A stretch of 64,000 nucleotides of DNA from Trinickia mobilis (GTDB taxonomy: Bacteria; Pseudomonadota; Gammaproteobacteria; Burkholderiales; Burkholderiaceae), in contig NZ_JAFLRF010000029.1 of NCBI RefSeq assembly GCF_017315705.1, positions 1 to 64,000 on the forward strand, written 5' to 3'. Of this stretch, positions 17,119-26,446 are shown piece after piece. The notes below the pieces were generated by a model. The model saw only the letters and a program-made list of their open reading frames with translations. It made no database searches and was not told the DNA's origin. How positions within the stretch are numbered: the stretch's first letter is position 1; each line of letters starts with the position of its first letter. Position numbers and translations under genes: made by a program.

Positions 17119-17940
17119 ATGACCATCGTCGTGCTTTGGCATAACGCTGAAACTAACCAGCATTGCTGTGCAGCGGACACGAGAATCTCAGGCGGCGGCG
17201 ATACTGCGACTGACAACGGCCCAAAGATTCTGCCTGTTCCCGTGACGTGCTTCGAAGAGATGCCCGGACAGAGAATCTGGTTTCCTACCCAATTTCGCAG
17301 TTTTGGTTTCGCCTATTCCGGTTCGAGCCTCTCGGCGATGAGCGCGTATGGGCTCGCGACTGCATGCACGCAAAATCTCTCCGGAGTGCCCGGTCTGAAA
17401 CGTCCGGTTTCCGTCGCGGCCGTCGCCAATCTTTTCAGGAGCGTGGCGCAGCACTACATATTGGACATGTCGTCCCGACTGGCCATCAATGACGACTACA
17501 GTCGCTTCTTCTTCAAGGCAATGCTGTTCGGTTTTTGCCCTGCCGATCGTGCATTCAAAGCATACACAATGGAACCGTCAATGGTCGCTGGGGCATGTCA
17601 GGTTATCCTCCGTGAGCTTTCTACGGCGGCAGGCGCTATTCATCCGATGGGCAGTGGCAGTCACGTTTTCACGAAACTGCATGACAACCGCGAGCGCGAG
17701 CATGGCGACCGGGACCCGATTCACACACTGCAGGAGATGCTTGCTGGTGAAGTACAGGATGACGTCGGTGGCTCCGTACAGATTGGCGTCAGCGGACAGA
17801 GCGGTTTCCGGGTTCTTCCCGTGTTAGCGCAAGGGCGCGAGGCGGACGCCCCTACCGTGAGCTTTCTTGGCTGGGACGTCGCAACTGCTGGTGACATAGA
17901 CGGCTACGAAATCGGGTATAACGCCATTGGCTTTGATTGA
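17119..17940 (+). CDS. Hypothetical protein, proteasome-like (Ntn-hydrolase) N-terminus
   Basis: A 273-residue protein. Its start, MTIVVLWHNAETNQHCCAAD followed by TRISGGG, recalls the first strands of HslV/proteasome-beta-like Ntn hydrolases (TT.v....G..aADsR). The spacing is unusual and no propeptide Thr is evident. The rest (AYSGSSLSAMSAYGLAT, IHPMGSGSHVFTKLHDN) fits a self-contained globular protein. It directly follows the decayed recombinase. I do not recognise a named family, and the Ntn assignment is tentative. Confidence 0.45.
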   Translation: MTIVVLWHNAETNQHCCAADTRISGGGDTATDNGPKILPVPVTCFEEMPGQRIWFPTQFRSFGFAYSGSSLSAMSAYGLATACTQNLSGVPGLKRPVSVAAVANLFRSVAQHYILDMSSRLAINDDYSRFFFKAMLFGFCPADRAFKAYTMEPSMVAGACQVILRELSTAAGAIHPMGSGSHVFTKLHDNREREHGDRDPIHTLQEMLAGEVQDDVGGSVQIGVSGQSGFRVLPVLAQGREADAPTVSFLGWDVATAGDIDGYEIGYNAIGFD

Positions 17941-18183
17941 GCGCGTGCAATGTTCCGCAACCTGTAATGAGGCGCCCTTCACGCTCCTAGCATCCGGCTG
18001 CCGCGCCTGGCGCGGAAAGAGCCGAGAATTCTTCAGCATGACGTGACGAGCCACCGCGCCGCGATCGAACTTAAGGTGCTCGCGCATGCGCAGGTCAATA
18101 GGTCGCCGCGTCTTGCCGACGTAAAAGTAATTTTTCGTGTCCGCGTCGCCGCGCGTAAATAGTCCGTAGACGATGTAGGTCAT
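17824..18183 (-). pseudogene. GIY-YIG nuclease fragment
   Basis: From the ATG at 18183 the protein reads TYIVYGLFTRGD, then YFYVGKTRRPIDLRMREHL, the core GIY-YIG layout (Y..Y, G(K)T, R..EH). After about residue 50 the sequence no longer resembles the family, and the frame runs on into the 3' end of the convergent gene. It lacks the distal catalytic Glu/Asn region, so it is probably a truncated remnant. Confidence 0.5.
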
Positions 18184-18396
18184 TAGTTTCAGTCGTCAAG
18201 GAATCACACGGAACATCGACGGTACACGTACAGGACACTGCAGCTCGATTGCATAGCTTTTCTGTGTGATTTTGATCGGGCTAGTGGTCGAGAACCTGGT
18301 GTTCGGCCTAAGCGGAAAAACACACGATCAGGGTGGGGCACGGAATCGTGAGGCGCGTGCGTGAATGCATCGGCCGGCTCGCAATTCGCTGAAGTT

Positions 18397-19275
18397 TCAG
18401 GCCGGCCCCGACTTACGTGATTTGCGCGCGGTCTTCGGAGCTGCGCCCGCACTGGCGCGTTCGCGCGCTTCGATTTCGGCGATCGCGGCGTCGCGATTTT
18501 CGAGCGCCAGTTGCCGGTGCGTGGCCTCCGCGAGATTTTCATCGCGTGCGGTGATCGCGTCGATCAGGCGGCTCCAGCTCGCAAGCGATTGCGTGCGCCG
18601 CTTCTGCGTGGCAAGACCGAGCCGCGCATAACGACCGATGCGCTGCGCGAAGCCGACCAGCAATTCGGCGAGCTGGTCGTTACCTGAAAGCTGCGCGACG
18701 TCGGTCACGATCATCCCGCTGGCTCGCGCGTACGCATTGCCGTCTTTCACTGCCGCCTTCAATCGCGCGAATCCCGCAGCCAGTACCGGCGCGTGTTCGG
18801 GCTGGAAACGCGCGGCCGCGCGGCGCGACGCCAGCGCGACCAGCATTGCGCGAATCTCGAACAGGTTCATCAACTCCTGAGTCGACAGTAGCGTCACCTG
18901 TGCACCGCGTTGCGGAAGGATCCGCACGAGGCCGCGGCTTTCGAGGATGCGCAATGCGTCGCGCACCGTGGCGCGGCTGACGTTGAAAGTGGTCGCGAGA
19001 TTGACTTCGCGCAGGCGCTCGCCGGGAGCGAACTGTTCTTCGGTGATTGCGACGCCGATCTGCTCGGCGATCTGGATCGCCAGCGTCGCGGCTAAGGCTG
19101 CTGGAACGAAATTGGGCTGCAGGGAGCCGGTGTTGTCGCTGAGTGGCACAGCAGTTGTCGTATCGAAAGAGGTGTAAGGGGTCGAGGAAAGCCGATGGTG
19201 AATGTCGGCATTCGGACGAGATCGTGCAGACGATTCTAGCAGGGTCTCTCGGCGAAATCCGTCACTTCTGGGCAT
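18397..19275 (-). CDS. GntR-family (FadR/FCD-type) regulator
   Basis: About 292 residues. A winged HTH lies around residues 75-140 (APGERLREVNLATTFNVSRA, then TVRDALRILESRGLV), followed by an all-helical FCD ligand domain (LMNLFEIRAMLVALASRRAA) and a basic Ala-rich tail. The N-terminal 60 residues are atypical, so the true start may be internal; ATG 19275 has GAGG about ten bases upstream. It is divergent from the TPP-enzyme operon, and a near-perfect palindrome lies between the two starts. Confidence 0.8.
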   Translation of the reverse strand: MPRSDGFRRETLLESSARSRPNADIHHRLSSTPYTSFDTTTAVPLSDNTGSLQPNFVPAALAATLAIQIAEQIGVAITEEQFAPGERLREVNLATTFNVSRATVRDALRILESRGLVRILPQRGAQVTLLSTQELMNLFEIRAMLVALASRRAAARFQPEHAPVLAAGFARLKAAVKDGNAYARASGMIVTDVAQLSGNDQLAELLVGFAQRIGRYARLGLATQKRRTQSLASWSRLIDAITARDENLAEATHRQLALENRDAAIAEIEARERASAGAAPKTARKSRKSGPA

Positions 19276-19316
19276 CGTGCTCACGCCTCAAAGCGAAAGT
19301 CATTTCATTCAAAACT

Positions 19317-19340
19317 TGACCTAATGTCGACATTTGGTCA
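19317..19340. promoter_or_regulatory. 24-bp near-perfect palindrome, likely GntR operator
   Basis: The sequence begins TGACC, has the centre AATGTCGACATT, and ends GGTCA. Only one symmetric pair mismatches (22 of 24 bases palindromic). It lies between the divergent GntR and TPP-enzyme genes, so it can govern both. Confidence 0.65.
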
Positions 19341-19425
19341 ATATTGAGAAAAGACCGTTCGTCGCGAAGTGCGGCGAGCAAACAATCGAGGTTCGTCCCA
19401 CGTCGTTTTTTTGAGGAAACAGACA

Positions 19426-21108
19426 ATGAACAGCGTCTCAGGAGGCAGTGCGGTCGTCGAAAGTCTACGCAGTGAAGGTGTCGATCATGTGTTCGGGCTG
19501 ATCGGTTCGGCCGGCATGGAAATCTTCGATGCGTTGTACGGCGCGCCCGATATCCGTTTTATCGGCGTACGCGACGAACGTACCGGCACGCATATGGCCG
19601 ACGGCTATGCGCGGGCGAGCGGCAACGCCGGCGTGATCCTCGCGGGCCAGAACGGTCCTGGCGCCACCAACCTCGTGACGGGTCTAGCGCAGGCGTATGC
19701 GGCCTATTCGCCGGTCGTCGCGCTGGCGGGTTCGCTGTCGAGCGCGCATGTGTATCGCGATGCGTTTCAGGAAGTCGACCAGCAATCGCTGTTCAAGACG
19801 GTCACAAAAAAAACCTGGACAGCGACGCAGACCAAACGTCTGCCCGAACTGGTGCACGAAGCATTTCGCACGGCGCTGACGCCGCGTCGCGGACCGGTCG
19901 CGCTGAACCTGCCGCGCGACATCCTCGCCGAGACGATCGAATTCGATCCGGGTCCGAGCGCGTGGCACGATGCGCCGCCGCCGGCCGGCCCGGCCGATGT
20001 GATCGAGCGCGCGGCGCAATTGCTCAAGGGCGCTGCGCGGCCCCTGATTCTGGCAGGCGGCGGCGTCAAGAACGGCCGTTCCCACGCGGCCGTGCTGAAG
20101 CTCGCCGAACTGCTCAATGCGCCGTTGGCGATGTCGCCAGGCCACGGCGATGCCTTGCCTTGCGGCCATCCGTTGTACGCGGGACAGATTGGCCCGCGCG
20201 GCAACGTCGTCGCGACCGATTGTGCGAGGCAGGCGGACGTGATTCTCGCACTCGGCACGCGGCTCGGCTTCAATACCACCTTCTACACGAACGACAACCT
20301 GAACCCGCAAGCCGCGATCATTCAGGTCGAAACGGATCCGCTCGCGCTCGGCCGGCTGGTGCCGATCGAGGTCGGCGTCTTCGGCGATGCGGGTGTCGTC
20401 GCTACGCAACTCGCGGCGGAACTGTCGGCACACAAAGCCACCGCCGCGGTGCAATGGGCCGCCGGCTTTCGCGAGCGCCGCGCGGCGCTGCTCGCCCAGC
20501 GAGAGGAGGTCGGCGCGCAGAACGCGACGCCGTTGCAGCCGGCCGCGCTCTTCAAGATGCTGCGCGCGCTGAGCCCCGCCGATTCGATGTTCACGATGGA
20601 TGCCGGCACACTGTGTCTGCAAGCCACCGATCAGATGCCCTACGTGCAACCGCCCGCGCTATTCACGCCGCTCGATTTCGGCCTGGTCGGTTTCTCGTAT
20701 GCATGCGGACTTGGCGTCAAGCTTGCCTGTCCGGAGCGGACCGTGATCAGCCTGATGGGCGACGGCGGGTTCGGCATGACGATGAGCGAGATCGGCACCG
20801 CGGTCCAGCACGGCATCAACTCGATTTGCGTGGTGATGAACAACGGCTGCTGGGGCGCGGAAAAAGCGTATCAGCGCGATTTCTTCGACGGCCGTTATAT
20901 CGGCGCGGACGTGCCGAATCCGCCATACGACAAGGTCGCCGAACTGTTCGGTGCAAAGGGTTTCCGGGTAAATCATGCGAGCGAGTTCGAAGCCGCGTTC
21001 GGCGCGGCGCTCAGTTGCGGCAAGCCGGCGATCATCGATGTCCAGATCGATCCGAACGCGCTCTACAGCTTCCGCCGCGATTCGTTCAAGCATCGCGCGA
21101 AGAGCTGA
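19426..21108 (+). CDS. Thiamine-pyrophosphate enzyme, acetolactate-synthase/Xsc-like
   Basis: A 560-residue three-domain TPP enzyme. The N-terminal Pyr domain has the catalytic Glu in VRDERTGTHMADGYARASG. A central domain follows, then a C-terminal PP domain with the TPP motif GDGGFGMTMSEIGTAVQHG ending in NN (VVMNNGCWG). The start ATG follows TTGAGGA; the longer frame start lacks a ribosome-binding site. The overall pattern is nearest to acetolactate synthase-like and sulfoacetaldehyde acetyltransferase-like proteins. No FAD-specific motif was identified. It is the first gene of an operon with an alcohol oxidase/dehydrogenase and a lactonase, so it probably makes or cleaves a 2-keto or aldehyde intermediate. 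Confidence 0.8.
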   Translation: MNSVSGGSAVVESLRSEGVDHVFGLIGSAGMEIFDALYGAPDIRFIGVRDERTGTHMADGYARASGNAGVILAGQNGPGATNLVTGLAQAYAAYSPVVALAGSLSSAHVYRDAFQEVDQQSLFKTVTKKTWTATQTKRLPELVHEAFRTALTPRRGPVALNLPRDILAETIEFDPGPSAWHDAPPPAGPADVIERAAQLLKGAARPLILAGGGVKNGRSHAAVLKLAELLNAPLAMSPGHGDALPCGHPLYAGQIGPRGNVVATDCARQADVILALGTRLGFNTTFYTNDNLNPQAAIIQVETDPLALGRLVPIEVGVFGDAGVVATQLAAELSAHKATAAVQWAAGFRERRAALLAQREEVGAQNATPLQPAALFKMLRALSPADSMFTMDAGTLCLQATDQMPYVQPPALFTPLDFGLVGFSYACGLGVKLACPERTVISLMGDGGFGMTMSEIGTAVQHGINSICVVMNNGCWGAEKAYQRDFFDGRYIGADVPNPPYDKVAELFGAKGFRVNHASEFEAAFGAALSCGKPAIIDVQIDPNALYSFRRDSFKHRAKS

Positions 21109-21155
21109 CACGAACCCGCAAAACTCGCAAAACAGGTAACCAGATCGACACTCGC

Positions 21156-22784
21156 ATGACTAGCGATTACGACTACATCATCGTCGGGGCGGGCTCGGCG
21201 GGCTGCGCGCTCGCTGCCCGGCTGAGCGCAAGCGGCCAGCAGCGGGTGCTGCTGCTCGAAGCCGGCGGCCCGGACAACAATATCTGGATTCACATACCGC
21301 TCGGGGTAGGCAAGCTGCTCGGCAACGAACGCTATGCATGGAAGTTCGAGACCGAACCGCAGGCGTCGATGTGCGGCCAGCGCGTCTACTCGCCGCGCGG
21401 CAAGGTACTCGGGGGATCGAGTGCGCTCAATGGCATGGCCTACGTGTGGGGAGATCCCGCCGAATACGACAGGTGGGAAACGCTCGGCTGCGAAGGCTGG
21501 AATTTCGACACCCTGCATCCGTACTTCAAACGGCTCGAATGTTATCCATACAACGACGATCCGCGACGGGGCCACACGGGGCCGGTGCGCATCACCGACC
21601 GCGCGCAACGCGACACCGATGCGCTATCCGATGGCTTTGTCGCCGCTTGCGTCGAAGCGGGTGTCGCACGGACCGCCGACTACAACGGACACAACTACGA
21701 AGGCGTGCGCTACCTCGAACAGACGGCATGGCACGGACGCCGCTGGAGCACCGCCGTCGCGTATTTGCGCGCCACGCGCCGACGGCCGAACGTGCGTATC
21801 GAAACGAATGCGCTGGTTTCGCGCATCCTGTTCGCCGGTACACGCGCGACCGGTGTCGAGTACTGGAAGAACGGCGAGCGATGCGTCGCGCGCGCGCATC
21901 GCGAGGTGTTGCTGTCGGCCGGTGCGATCAAGTCGCCACAGTTGCTGGAGTTGTCCGGGATCGGCAACACGGCGCTGCTCGACCGGCTCGGCATTCCGGT
22001 GGTAGCGCCGCTGGCCGCGGTCGGCGAAAACCTGATCGATCATCTGCAATTGCGCTGCACGTATCAAACGATGCTGCCGATCACGATCAACGACGTGATG
22101 CGCAGTCCGCTGCGACGCATGCAAGTCGGGCTGCAATACATCGTGTCGCGGCGCGGGTTGATGGCGGGCACATCGTCCACCGCGCACGCGATCATGCGCA
22201 CCGATCCGGCGCTGCCCTCGCCTGACGTGATGATCCGCATCTATCACATCAGCGGCAAGGATCGCTATTCGCGCACACCTGGCGCCGGCATCGATCAATA
22301 CTCGGGCTTCTCGATTGGCGGCTTCAAACTGTATCCGGCTTCGCGCGGCACCGTGCATATCGGCTCGGCCGATGCGCGCGAACAGCCTCTGCTGCAACCG
22401 AATTACCTGTCCGATCCCGAAGATGCACAGCATGCGGCACAACTGCTGCGATCGATCCGGCGCATCGCCGCGCAGCCGGCGATGGCGCAACTGATCGTCG
22501 CGGAACAGCGGCCCGGCACCGGCGTCGACGATGCGGATGATGCGACGTTGCTCGACTACGCGCGCGAAATTGGCCAGACCGCATGGCACACCGTCGGCAC
22601 TTGCCGGATCGGGCCACGCGGCGAGGGCGTCGTCGATAGCCGGCTGCGGGTGCATGGGGTCGACGGCTTGCGGGTGATCGATGCGTCGGTGATGCCGACG
22701 CTCGCCTCGTCCAACACCAACGCCCCCGCGATCATGATCGGCGAGCGCGGCGCGGACTTCGTCCTGGAGGATGCAAGATTATGA
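21156..22784 (+). CDS. GMC-family FAD oxidoreductase (choline dehydrogenase-like)
   Basis: A 542-residue flavoprotein. The FAD-binding GAGSAGCALAARLS is near the N-terminus, followed by LLEAGG, the GMC signature RGKVLGGSSALNGMAYVWG, a second signature SAGAIKSPQLLELSGIG, and a C-terminal catalytic His in TAWHTVGTC with Asn in SSNTNAPAIMIGERG. It oxidises an alcohol to an aldehyde. Its stop overlaps the next start (ATGA). It follows the TPP gene by 47 bases and is co-transcribed. Confidence 0.85.
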   Translation: MTSDYDYIIVGAGSAGCALAARLSASGQQRVLLLEAGGPDNNIWIHIPLGVGKLLGNERYAWKFETEPQASMCGQRVYSPRGKVLGGSSALNGMAYVWGDPAEYDRWETLGCEGWNFDTLHPYFKRLECYPYNDDPRRGHTGPVRITDRAQRDTDALSDGFVAACVEAGVARTADYNGHNYEGVRYLEQTAWHGRRWSTAVAYLRATRRRPNVRIETNALVSRILFAGTRATGVEYWKNGERCVARAHREVLLSAGAIKSPQLLELSGIGNTALLDRLGIPVVAPLAAVGENLIDHLQLRCTYQTMLPITINDVMRSPLRRMQVGLQYIVSRRGLMAGTSSTAHAIMRTDPALPSPDVMIRIYHISGKDRYSRTPGAGIDQYSGFSIGGFKLYPASRGTVHIGSADAREQPLLQPNYLSDPEDAQHAAQLLRSIRRIAAQPAMAQLIVAEQRPGTGVDDADDATLLDYAREIGQTAWHTVGTCRIGPRGEGVVDSRLRVHGVDGLRVIDASVMPTLASSNTNAPAIMIGERGADFVLEDARL

Positions 22785-23287
22785 GCAAGAAAGCGGCTGA
22801 AAATGAAGGTGCAAGTGGCAACAGCAAAGGTTCGAAATCTCTGGCGCCCTCGCCCGCAAACCACGCAACGCCCTACACCGACTCGCAGATCGCACGCGGC
22901 GACTGGAATCCGCTTTGGGACACGCTGCGCGCCTGGGACCCCGCGTTCATGGAAGCGTATCTCGCGTTTCGAAGCGTGCCGCATCAGAACGGTCCGCTGT
23001 CGCCGAAGGTCAAGGAACTGGTGATGATCGCAATTAATGTCGCGACCACGCACATGTACGGCCCCGGCGTGCGGCGCCATATGCAGAACGCGCTAAAGCA
23101 AGGAGCGACCCGCGACGAGATTCTCGAAGTGATCCAGTTGACCACCGTACTCGGCATTCACGCGTGCAATCTCGGTGTGCCGATTCTGGCTGAAGAGATG
23201 GCTCGCTGGGAAGATGCGGGGACCGCTTCGACGCCTTTGGCTAAGCAGCCGCGCAAGAAAGCGAAACACAGCGGAGCGAAACCGTGA
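22781..23287 (+). CDS. Carboxymuconolactone decarboxylase (CMD/AhpD-like) family protein
   Basis: A 168-residue all-helical CMD-fold protein (KVKELVMIAINVATTHMYGP, HMQNALKQGATRDEILEVIQ). The CxxC peroxidatic pair of AhpD is absent; only HAC is seen. It is therefore more likely a decarboxylase/lactonase-type member. A basic Lys-rich tail ends the protein. It overlaps its neighbours by 4 bases on each side, indicating tight co-translation with the GMC enzyme and the metallo-hydrolase. Confidence 0.75.
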   Translation: MSKKAAENEGASGNSKGSKSLAPSPANHATPYTDSQIARGDWNPLWDTLRAWDPAFMEAYLAFRSVPHQNGPLSPKVKELVMIAINVATTHMYGPGVRRHMQNALKQGATRDEILEVIQLTTVLGIHACNLGVPILAEEMARWEDAGTASTPLAKQPRKKAKHSGAKP

Positions 23288-24018
23288 GCGACGTCGTGTA
23301 CACGATCGAGCCGATCTATCTCGGCAAGCGCACCGCCGATACGTCGATGTTTTTATATCTGACGGAACCAGGCGTGCCGATCGAGATTGCCTACCGGTTG
23401 TGGCTGTTGCGCTCAGTGCACCGCAGGCTCATCATCGACACGGGTCCGCCGACCAGCGAAGGGCGCGCGCGCGGCCTGACCGAAGCGCTCGATGCCAGCG
23501 ACGCGCTCGCCGCACACGGCGTGGATGCGAAAACCATCGATACCGTGCTGCTCACGCATCTGCACTGGGATCACGCGGCCAACGCCGATCAATTCCCGAA
23601 TGCACAGTTTTTCGCGCAACGTGGCGAGATCGAATTTCTGTGCAGCCAGCGCCGGCAACATCCGGCGTTCGACAGGTTTTTTAGTCAGCACGTGCATTTG
23701 GAGCATCTCGTCAATAACGGCCGCTTGCATGCGCTCGATGGCGACGTCGAGATCGACCGGGGTCTGCGCGCGCTGCGCGTCGGCGGCCATACGCCCGGCT
23801 CACAGATGTTCTGCGTAGATACCGAGGAAGGCCGCGCCGTGTTGACAGGCGATGCCGTGCCGCTACACCGCAACTATATCGATCGCATTCCATCAGGAAT
23901 TCTCGTCGATGTCTTCGACGCGATCGCTGCGATCGAGCGGGTTCACGCGCTCGATCCCGTGCGGATCTACACCGGCCACGACATCGAACCGAGTCTTCGA
24001 CTCAAACGAAGGCGCTAA
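23284..24018 (+). CDS. Metallo-beta-lactamase-fold hydrolase (AHL-lactonase-like)
   Basis: A 244-residue MBL-fold enzyme with the HLHWDH di-zinc motif, downstream His in GGHTPGS, Asp in VLTGDAV, and a final His in YTGHD. The arrangement resembles AiiA/AttM-type lactonases. The start is a GTG overlapping the previous TGA. In this operon it probably opens a lactone formed by the GMC oxidoreductase rather than quenching quorum signals. That role is inference. Confidence 0.75.
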   Translation: MSDVVYTIEPIYLGKRTADTSMFLYLTEPGVPIEIAYRLWLLRSVHRRLIIDTGPPTSEGRARGLTEALDASDALAAHGVDAKTIDTVLLTHLHWDHAANADQFPNAQFFAQRGEIEFLCSQRRQHPAFDRFFSQHVHLEHLVNNGRLHALDGDVEIDRGLRALRVGGHTPGSQMFCVDTEEGRAVLTGDAVPLHRNYIDRIPSGILVDVFDAIAAIERVHALDPVRIYTGHDIEPSLRLKRRR

Positions 24019-24066
24019 GCGCGCCGGGAACGCAGGAATAAACGAGATTCCAATCAGGAGACCACC

Positions 24067-25395
24067 ATGAAAAGCACCTCGCTGTTCGAAGCGTTCAACA
24101 ACGCGCCACTCAACGCCTTCCACAAGAAAGTCACGTTTCTATCGGGAATGGGCGTGTTTCTCGAAGGTTATGATTTCACCAACATCGCCTCCGCGCTGAT
24201 TTTTCTGATTCCATACTTTCATCTGAAGCCGGCGCAGATCGCGCTACTCGCTACGTCCACGTATGTCGGCACGATTGCCGGCGCGATTTCGATCGGCTAT
24301 CTCGCGGATCGTTTCGGGCGCAAGTTCATGTATATGGCGGACATCACGCTCTACGCGCTATTTGCGCTGCTGAGCGCGTGTTCGACCTCGTACGAAATCC
24401 TCGTGATCGCGCGTATCGGCCTGGGCTTTGCGATCGGCGCGGACCAGGCCCTGAGCTTTACGATCATCGCCGAATTCGCGCCGCGCAAATTGCGCGGCAA
24501 GCTCAACGCCAGCACATGGATCATGTGGACCGTCGCCAGCGCGGCGACATATCTGCTCAGCTTCGGACTCAATCCGCTGCTCGGCGGCGAAACGTGGCGC
24601 GTGCTGTTCGGCATTGCGGTGATTCCGTCGATCATCGTCTTCATCGGCCGGCGCGATATTCCGGAATCCCCGATGTGGCTGGTTCGGCAAGGACGTCTCG
24701 AAGAAGCGCGCGAAGCGATGGACACGGTCGTGCCCGGCAGCGGCGCGAGCCTGAGCGGTGCGATCGATACGCCGAAGGGCGCAGCGCGGGGGATCGGCTC
24801 GCTGTTTCGGACTAAAGCGCAGACGTTCAATACGCTCTACATCTTTTTCATGTGGTTCTGCATCACGTTCAATACGTATGGCGTCGGTTATTTCACGCCG
24901 TACATTCTGCGCACGCTCGGCTTCACCGACACGCTTTCGCTACTCGGCGGCGTCGTGGTGTCGCTGTTTGCCGTGATCGGCTCGATCATCATGTTCCTGT
25001 CGGTCGAACGCGTGGGACGCAAGCCGCTCGCGACCGCCGGTTTCATTCTGCTCGCGATCATCGATCTGGGCCTCGCACTTGCCAGCGACTCGCACGTGTT
25101 TGCGCTGCTGCTGGTGCTGTTCAGCGTGTTTCAACTGGTGGCGTGGATCGGACCTGCGGGACTCGTGGGCGTCGTGGCGCCGGAAGTATTCCCGACCGAT
25201 ATCCGCTCGTTCGGCACGGGCCTCGCTGCGGGTATCGGCCGGGCCGGTGCGATTGTCGGCATCGTGATGTTTCCGATCATGATGCGAGCCGGTGGCCTGA
25301 AGTGGGCCATGCTGATGTTCTGCGCCGATGCGGCGATTGCGGCGATCGCGATGATCGTATTCGGCCGCGAAACCAAGGGGATAGTGCTGGAGTGA
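24067..25395 (+). CDS. MFS transporter, sugar-porter-like
   Basis: A 442-residue 12-helix inner-membrane carrier. The loop GYLADRFGRKFMYMADI matches the MFS D-R-x-G-R-(R/K) signature between helices 2 and 3. FAPRKLRGKL and VERVGRKPLAT are in expected places, and the C-terminal FGRETKGIVLE resembles the PETKG end of sugar porters. It is last in the GntR-controlled operon and likely imports its substrate. Confidence 0.8.
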   Translation: MKSTSLFEAFNNAPLNAFHKKVTFLSGMGVFLEGYDFTNIASALIFLIPYFHLKPAQIALLATSTYVGTIAGAISIGYLADRFGRKFMYMADITLYALFALLSACSTSYEILVIARIGLGFAIGADQALSFTIIAEFAPRKLRGKLNASTWIMWTVASAATYLLSFGLNPLLGGETWRVLFGIAVIPSIIVFIGRRDIPESPMWLVRQGRLEEAREAMDTVVPGSGASLSGAIDTPKGAARGIGSLFRTKAQTFNTLYIFFMWFCITFNTYGVGYFTPYILRTLGFTDTLSLLGGVVVSLFAVIGSIIMFLSVERVGRKPLATAGFILLAIIDLGLALASDSHVFALLLVLFSVFQLVAWIGPAGLVGVVAPEVFPTDIRSFGTGLAAGIGRAGAIVGIVMFPIMMRAGGLKWAMLMFCADAAIAAIAMIVFGRETKGIVLE

Positions 25396-25593
25396 AACCC
25401 GCAACCAGTTGTGGCAAAGGTATTGTCAAGTTATCAAGCGATATGCGCTCGAACACGCAGTATATTAGAATAACTAATTTAAATGGCAAGACGCTACAAC
25501 ATCGGAGCGCCCGTCACGCTTTCTCACGCCTCGAAGGCCTGGGCGCGTAGCGCCCGCTTTTGCTTTGCGTCGGTGTGGTAGCGGCAATGCATC

Positions 25594-25737
25594 GGCGTTG
25601 TTGAATAAATCGATCTTCCGGCCTGAGGGCGGGCGATCTGGCGTTCTGTCGCGCTAACGCGGTGAAGTAGAATCGGTCGAACCACAAAGCATGACGCGCA
25701 TGATGGCAAAGACGAAGACGCCACGCAAGACGCTGCC
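25594..25737 (+). mobile_element. IS5-family left-end fragment
   Basis: The stretch begins GGCGTTGTTGAATAAATCGA, the typical terminus of IS5-family elements in Burkholderia. It runs to a short coding start (MTRMMAKTKTPRK) resembling the N-terminus of an IS5 transposase. It is then fused in frame to IS6-family sequence at about 25738. Only the left end remains. Confidence 0.55.
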
Positions 25738-26215
25738 CACCGGCATTGGCAGGAGCTGGCGCGTCGACGAGACCTACGTCAAGATCAAGGGCCAATGGAA
25801 ATATCTGTATCGCGCCGTCGACAAGGCGGGCAATACGGTCGATTTCCTGCTGCGCGCCCATCGTGACAAGGCCGCAGCACGGCGTTACTTCGAGAAGGCG
25901 ATTGATCAGAACGGCGAGCCCGAAACGATCACGGTGGAAAAGAGCGGCGATAATCTGGCCGCCCTTGAAGCGCTCAGAGCTGAGCGGCCAACGCCGATCA
26001 GGATCCAGCAAAACAAATACCTGAACAATATCGTCGAGCAGGACCACCGCGCCATCAAGCGCATCATCAAACCGATGATGGGGTTCAAAGATTTCCGCTC
26101 TGCGCGCATCATCCTGTCCGGCATCGAGATTGCGCACATGATCCGCAAGGGACAGATGTGTGACGATGGCGTCGCTTCGACTGCTGCCGAGCAATTCTAT
26201 TCTCTCATGATATAA
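25691..26215 (+). pseudogene. IS5/IS6 chimeric transposase remnant
   Basis: A 174-codon open frame. The first 15 codons come from an IS5-type start. From about codon 17 (SWRVDETYVKIKGQWKYLYR) it is an IS6-family transposase catalytic core missing the N-terminal HTH. The first DDE Asp (VDET) is present, the second is Glu in TVEKSG instead of Asp, and the Glu is present in NIVEQDHRAIK. The C-terminus TAAEQFYSL is normal for IS6. Truncation and the altered triad imply no activity. Confidence 0.7.
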
Positions 26216-26229
26216 GCAGTCCTCTTCAT
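26212..26229. repeat. IS6-type terminal repeat, copy 1 (inverted partner at 37026-37043)
   Basis: ATAAGCAGTCCTCTTCAT is the exact reverse complement of the 18 bases at 37026-37043. Each copy lies just past the C-terminal coding end of an IS6-family transposase sequence. The two face each other across the hydantoinase cluster. Confidence 0.75.
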
Positions 26230-26446
26230 TATAGGCACTTGCTCGCCCTATCATCCTTAACGCGACACAACCCTCGAAGCGGACTCATTGCTGGCTCGCT
26301 CGTCAAAAACCCGAGGATAACCAACCGGCCCTCCTCCGATTTGCACCAGAACCCCATTCGCGACCGAACGATGCTCGACGGTAGCGAGCATGCGGCCCCG
26401 AGGCGAACACTGCTGAGGCGCGGCGATGCCGGACACCGCTATCGCG

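Noticed and set aside
19962-21155. Upstream extension of the GMC oxidoreductase frame
   Set aside because: The extension is an out-of-frame reading of the TPP enzyme. The real start is the ATG at 21156 just before the FAD motif.
21624-22655. 343-codon minus-strand frame
   Set aside because: Antisense shadow of the GMC oxidoreductase.
23284-24018. Quorum-quenching AHL lactonase as a named gene
   Set aside because: The HxHxDH fold is clear, but the operon context is catabolic, so I did not assign aiiA/attM.
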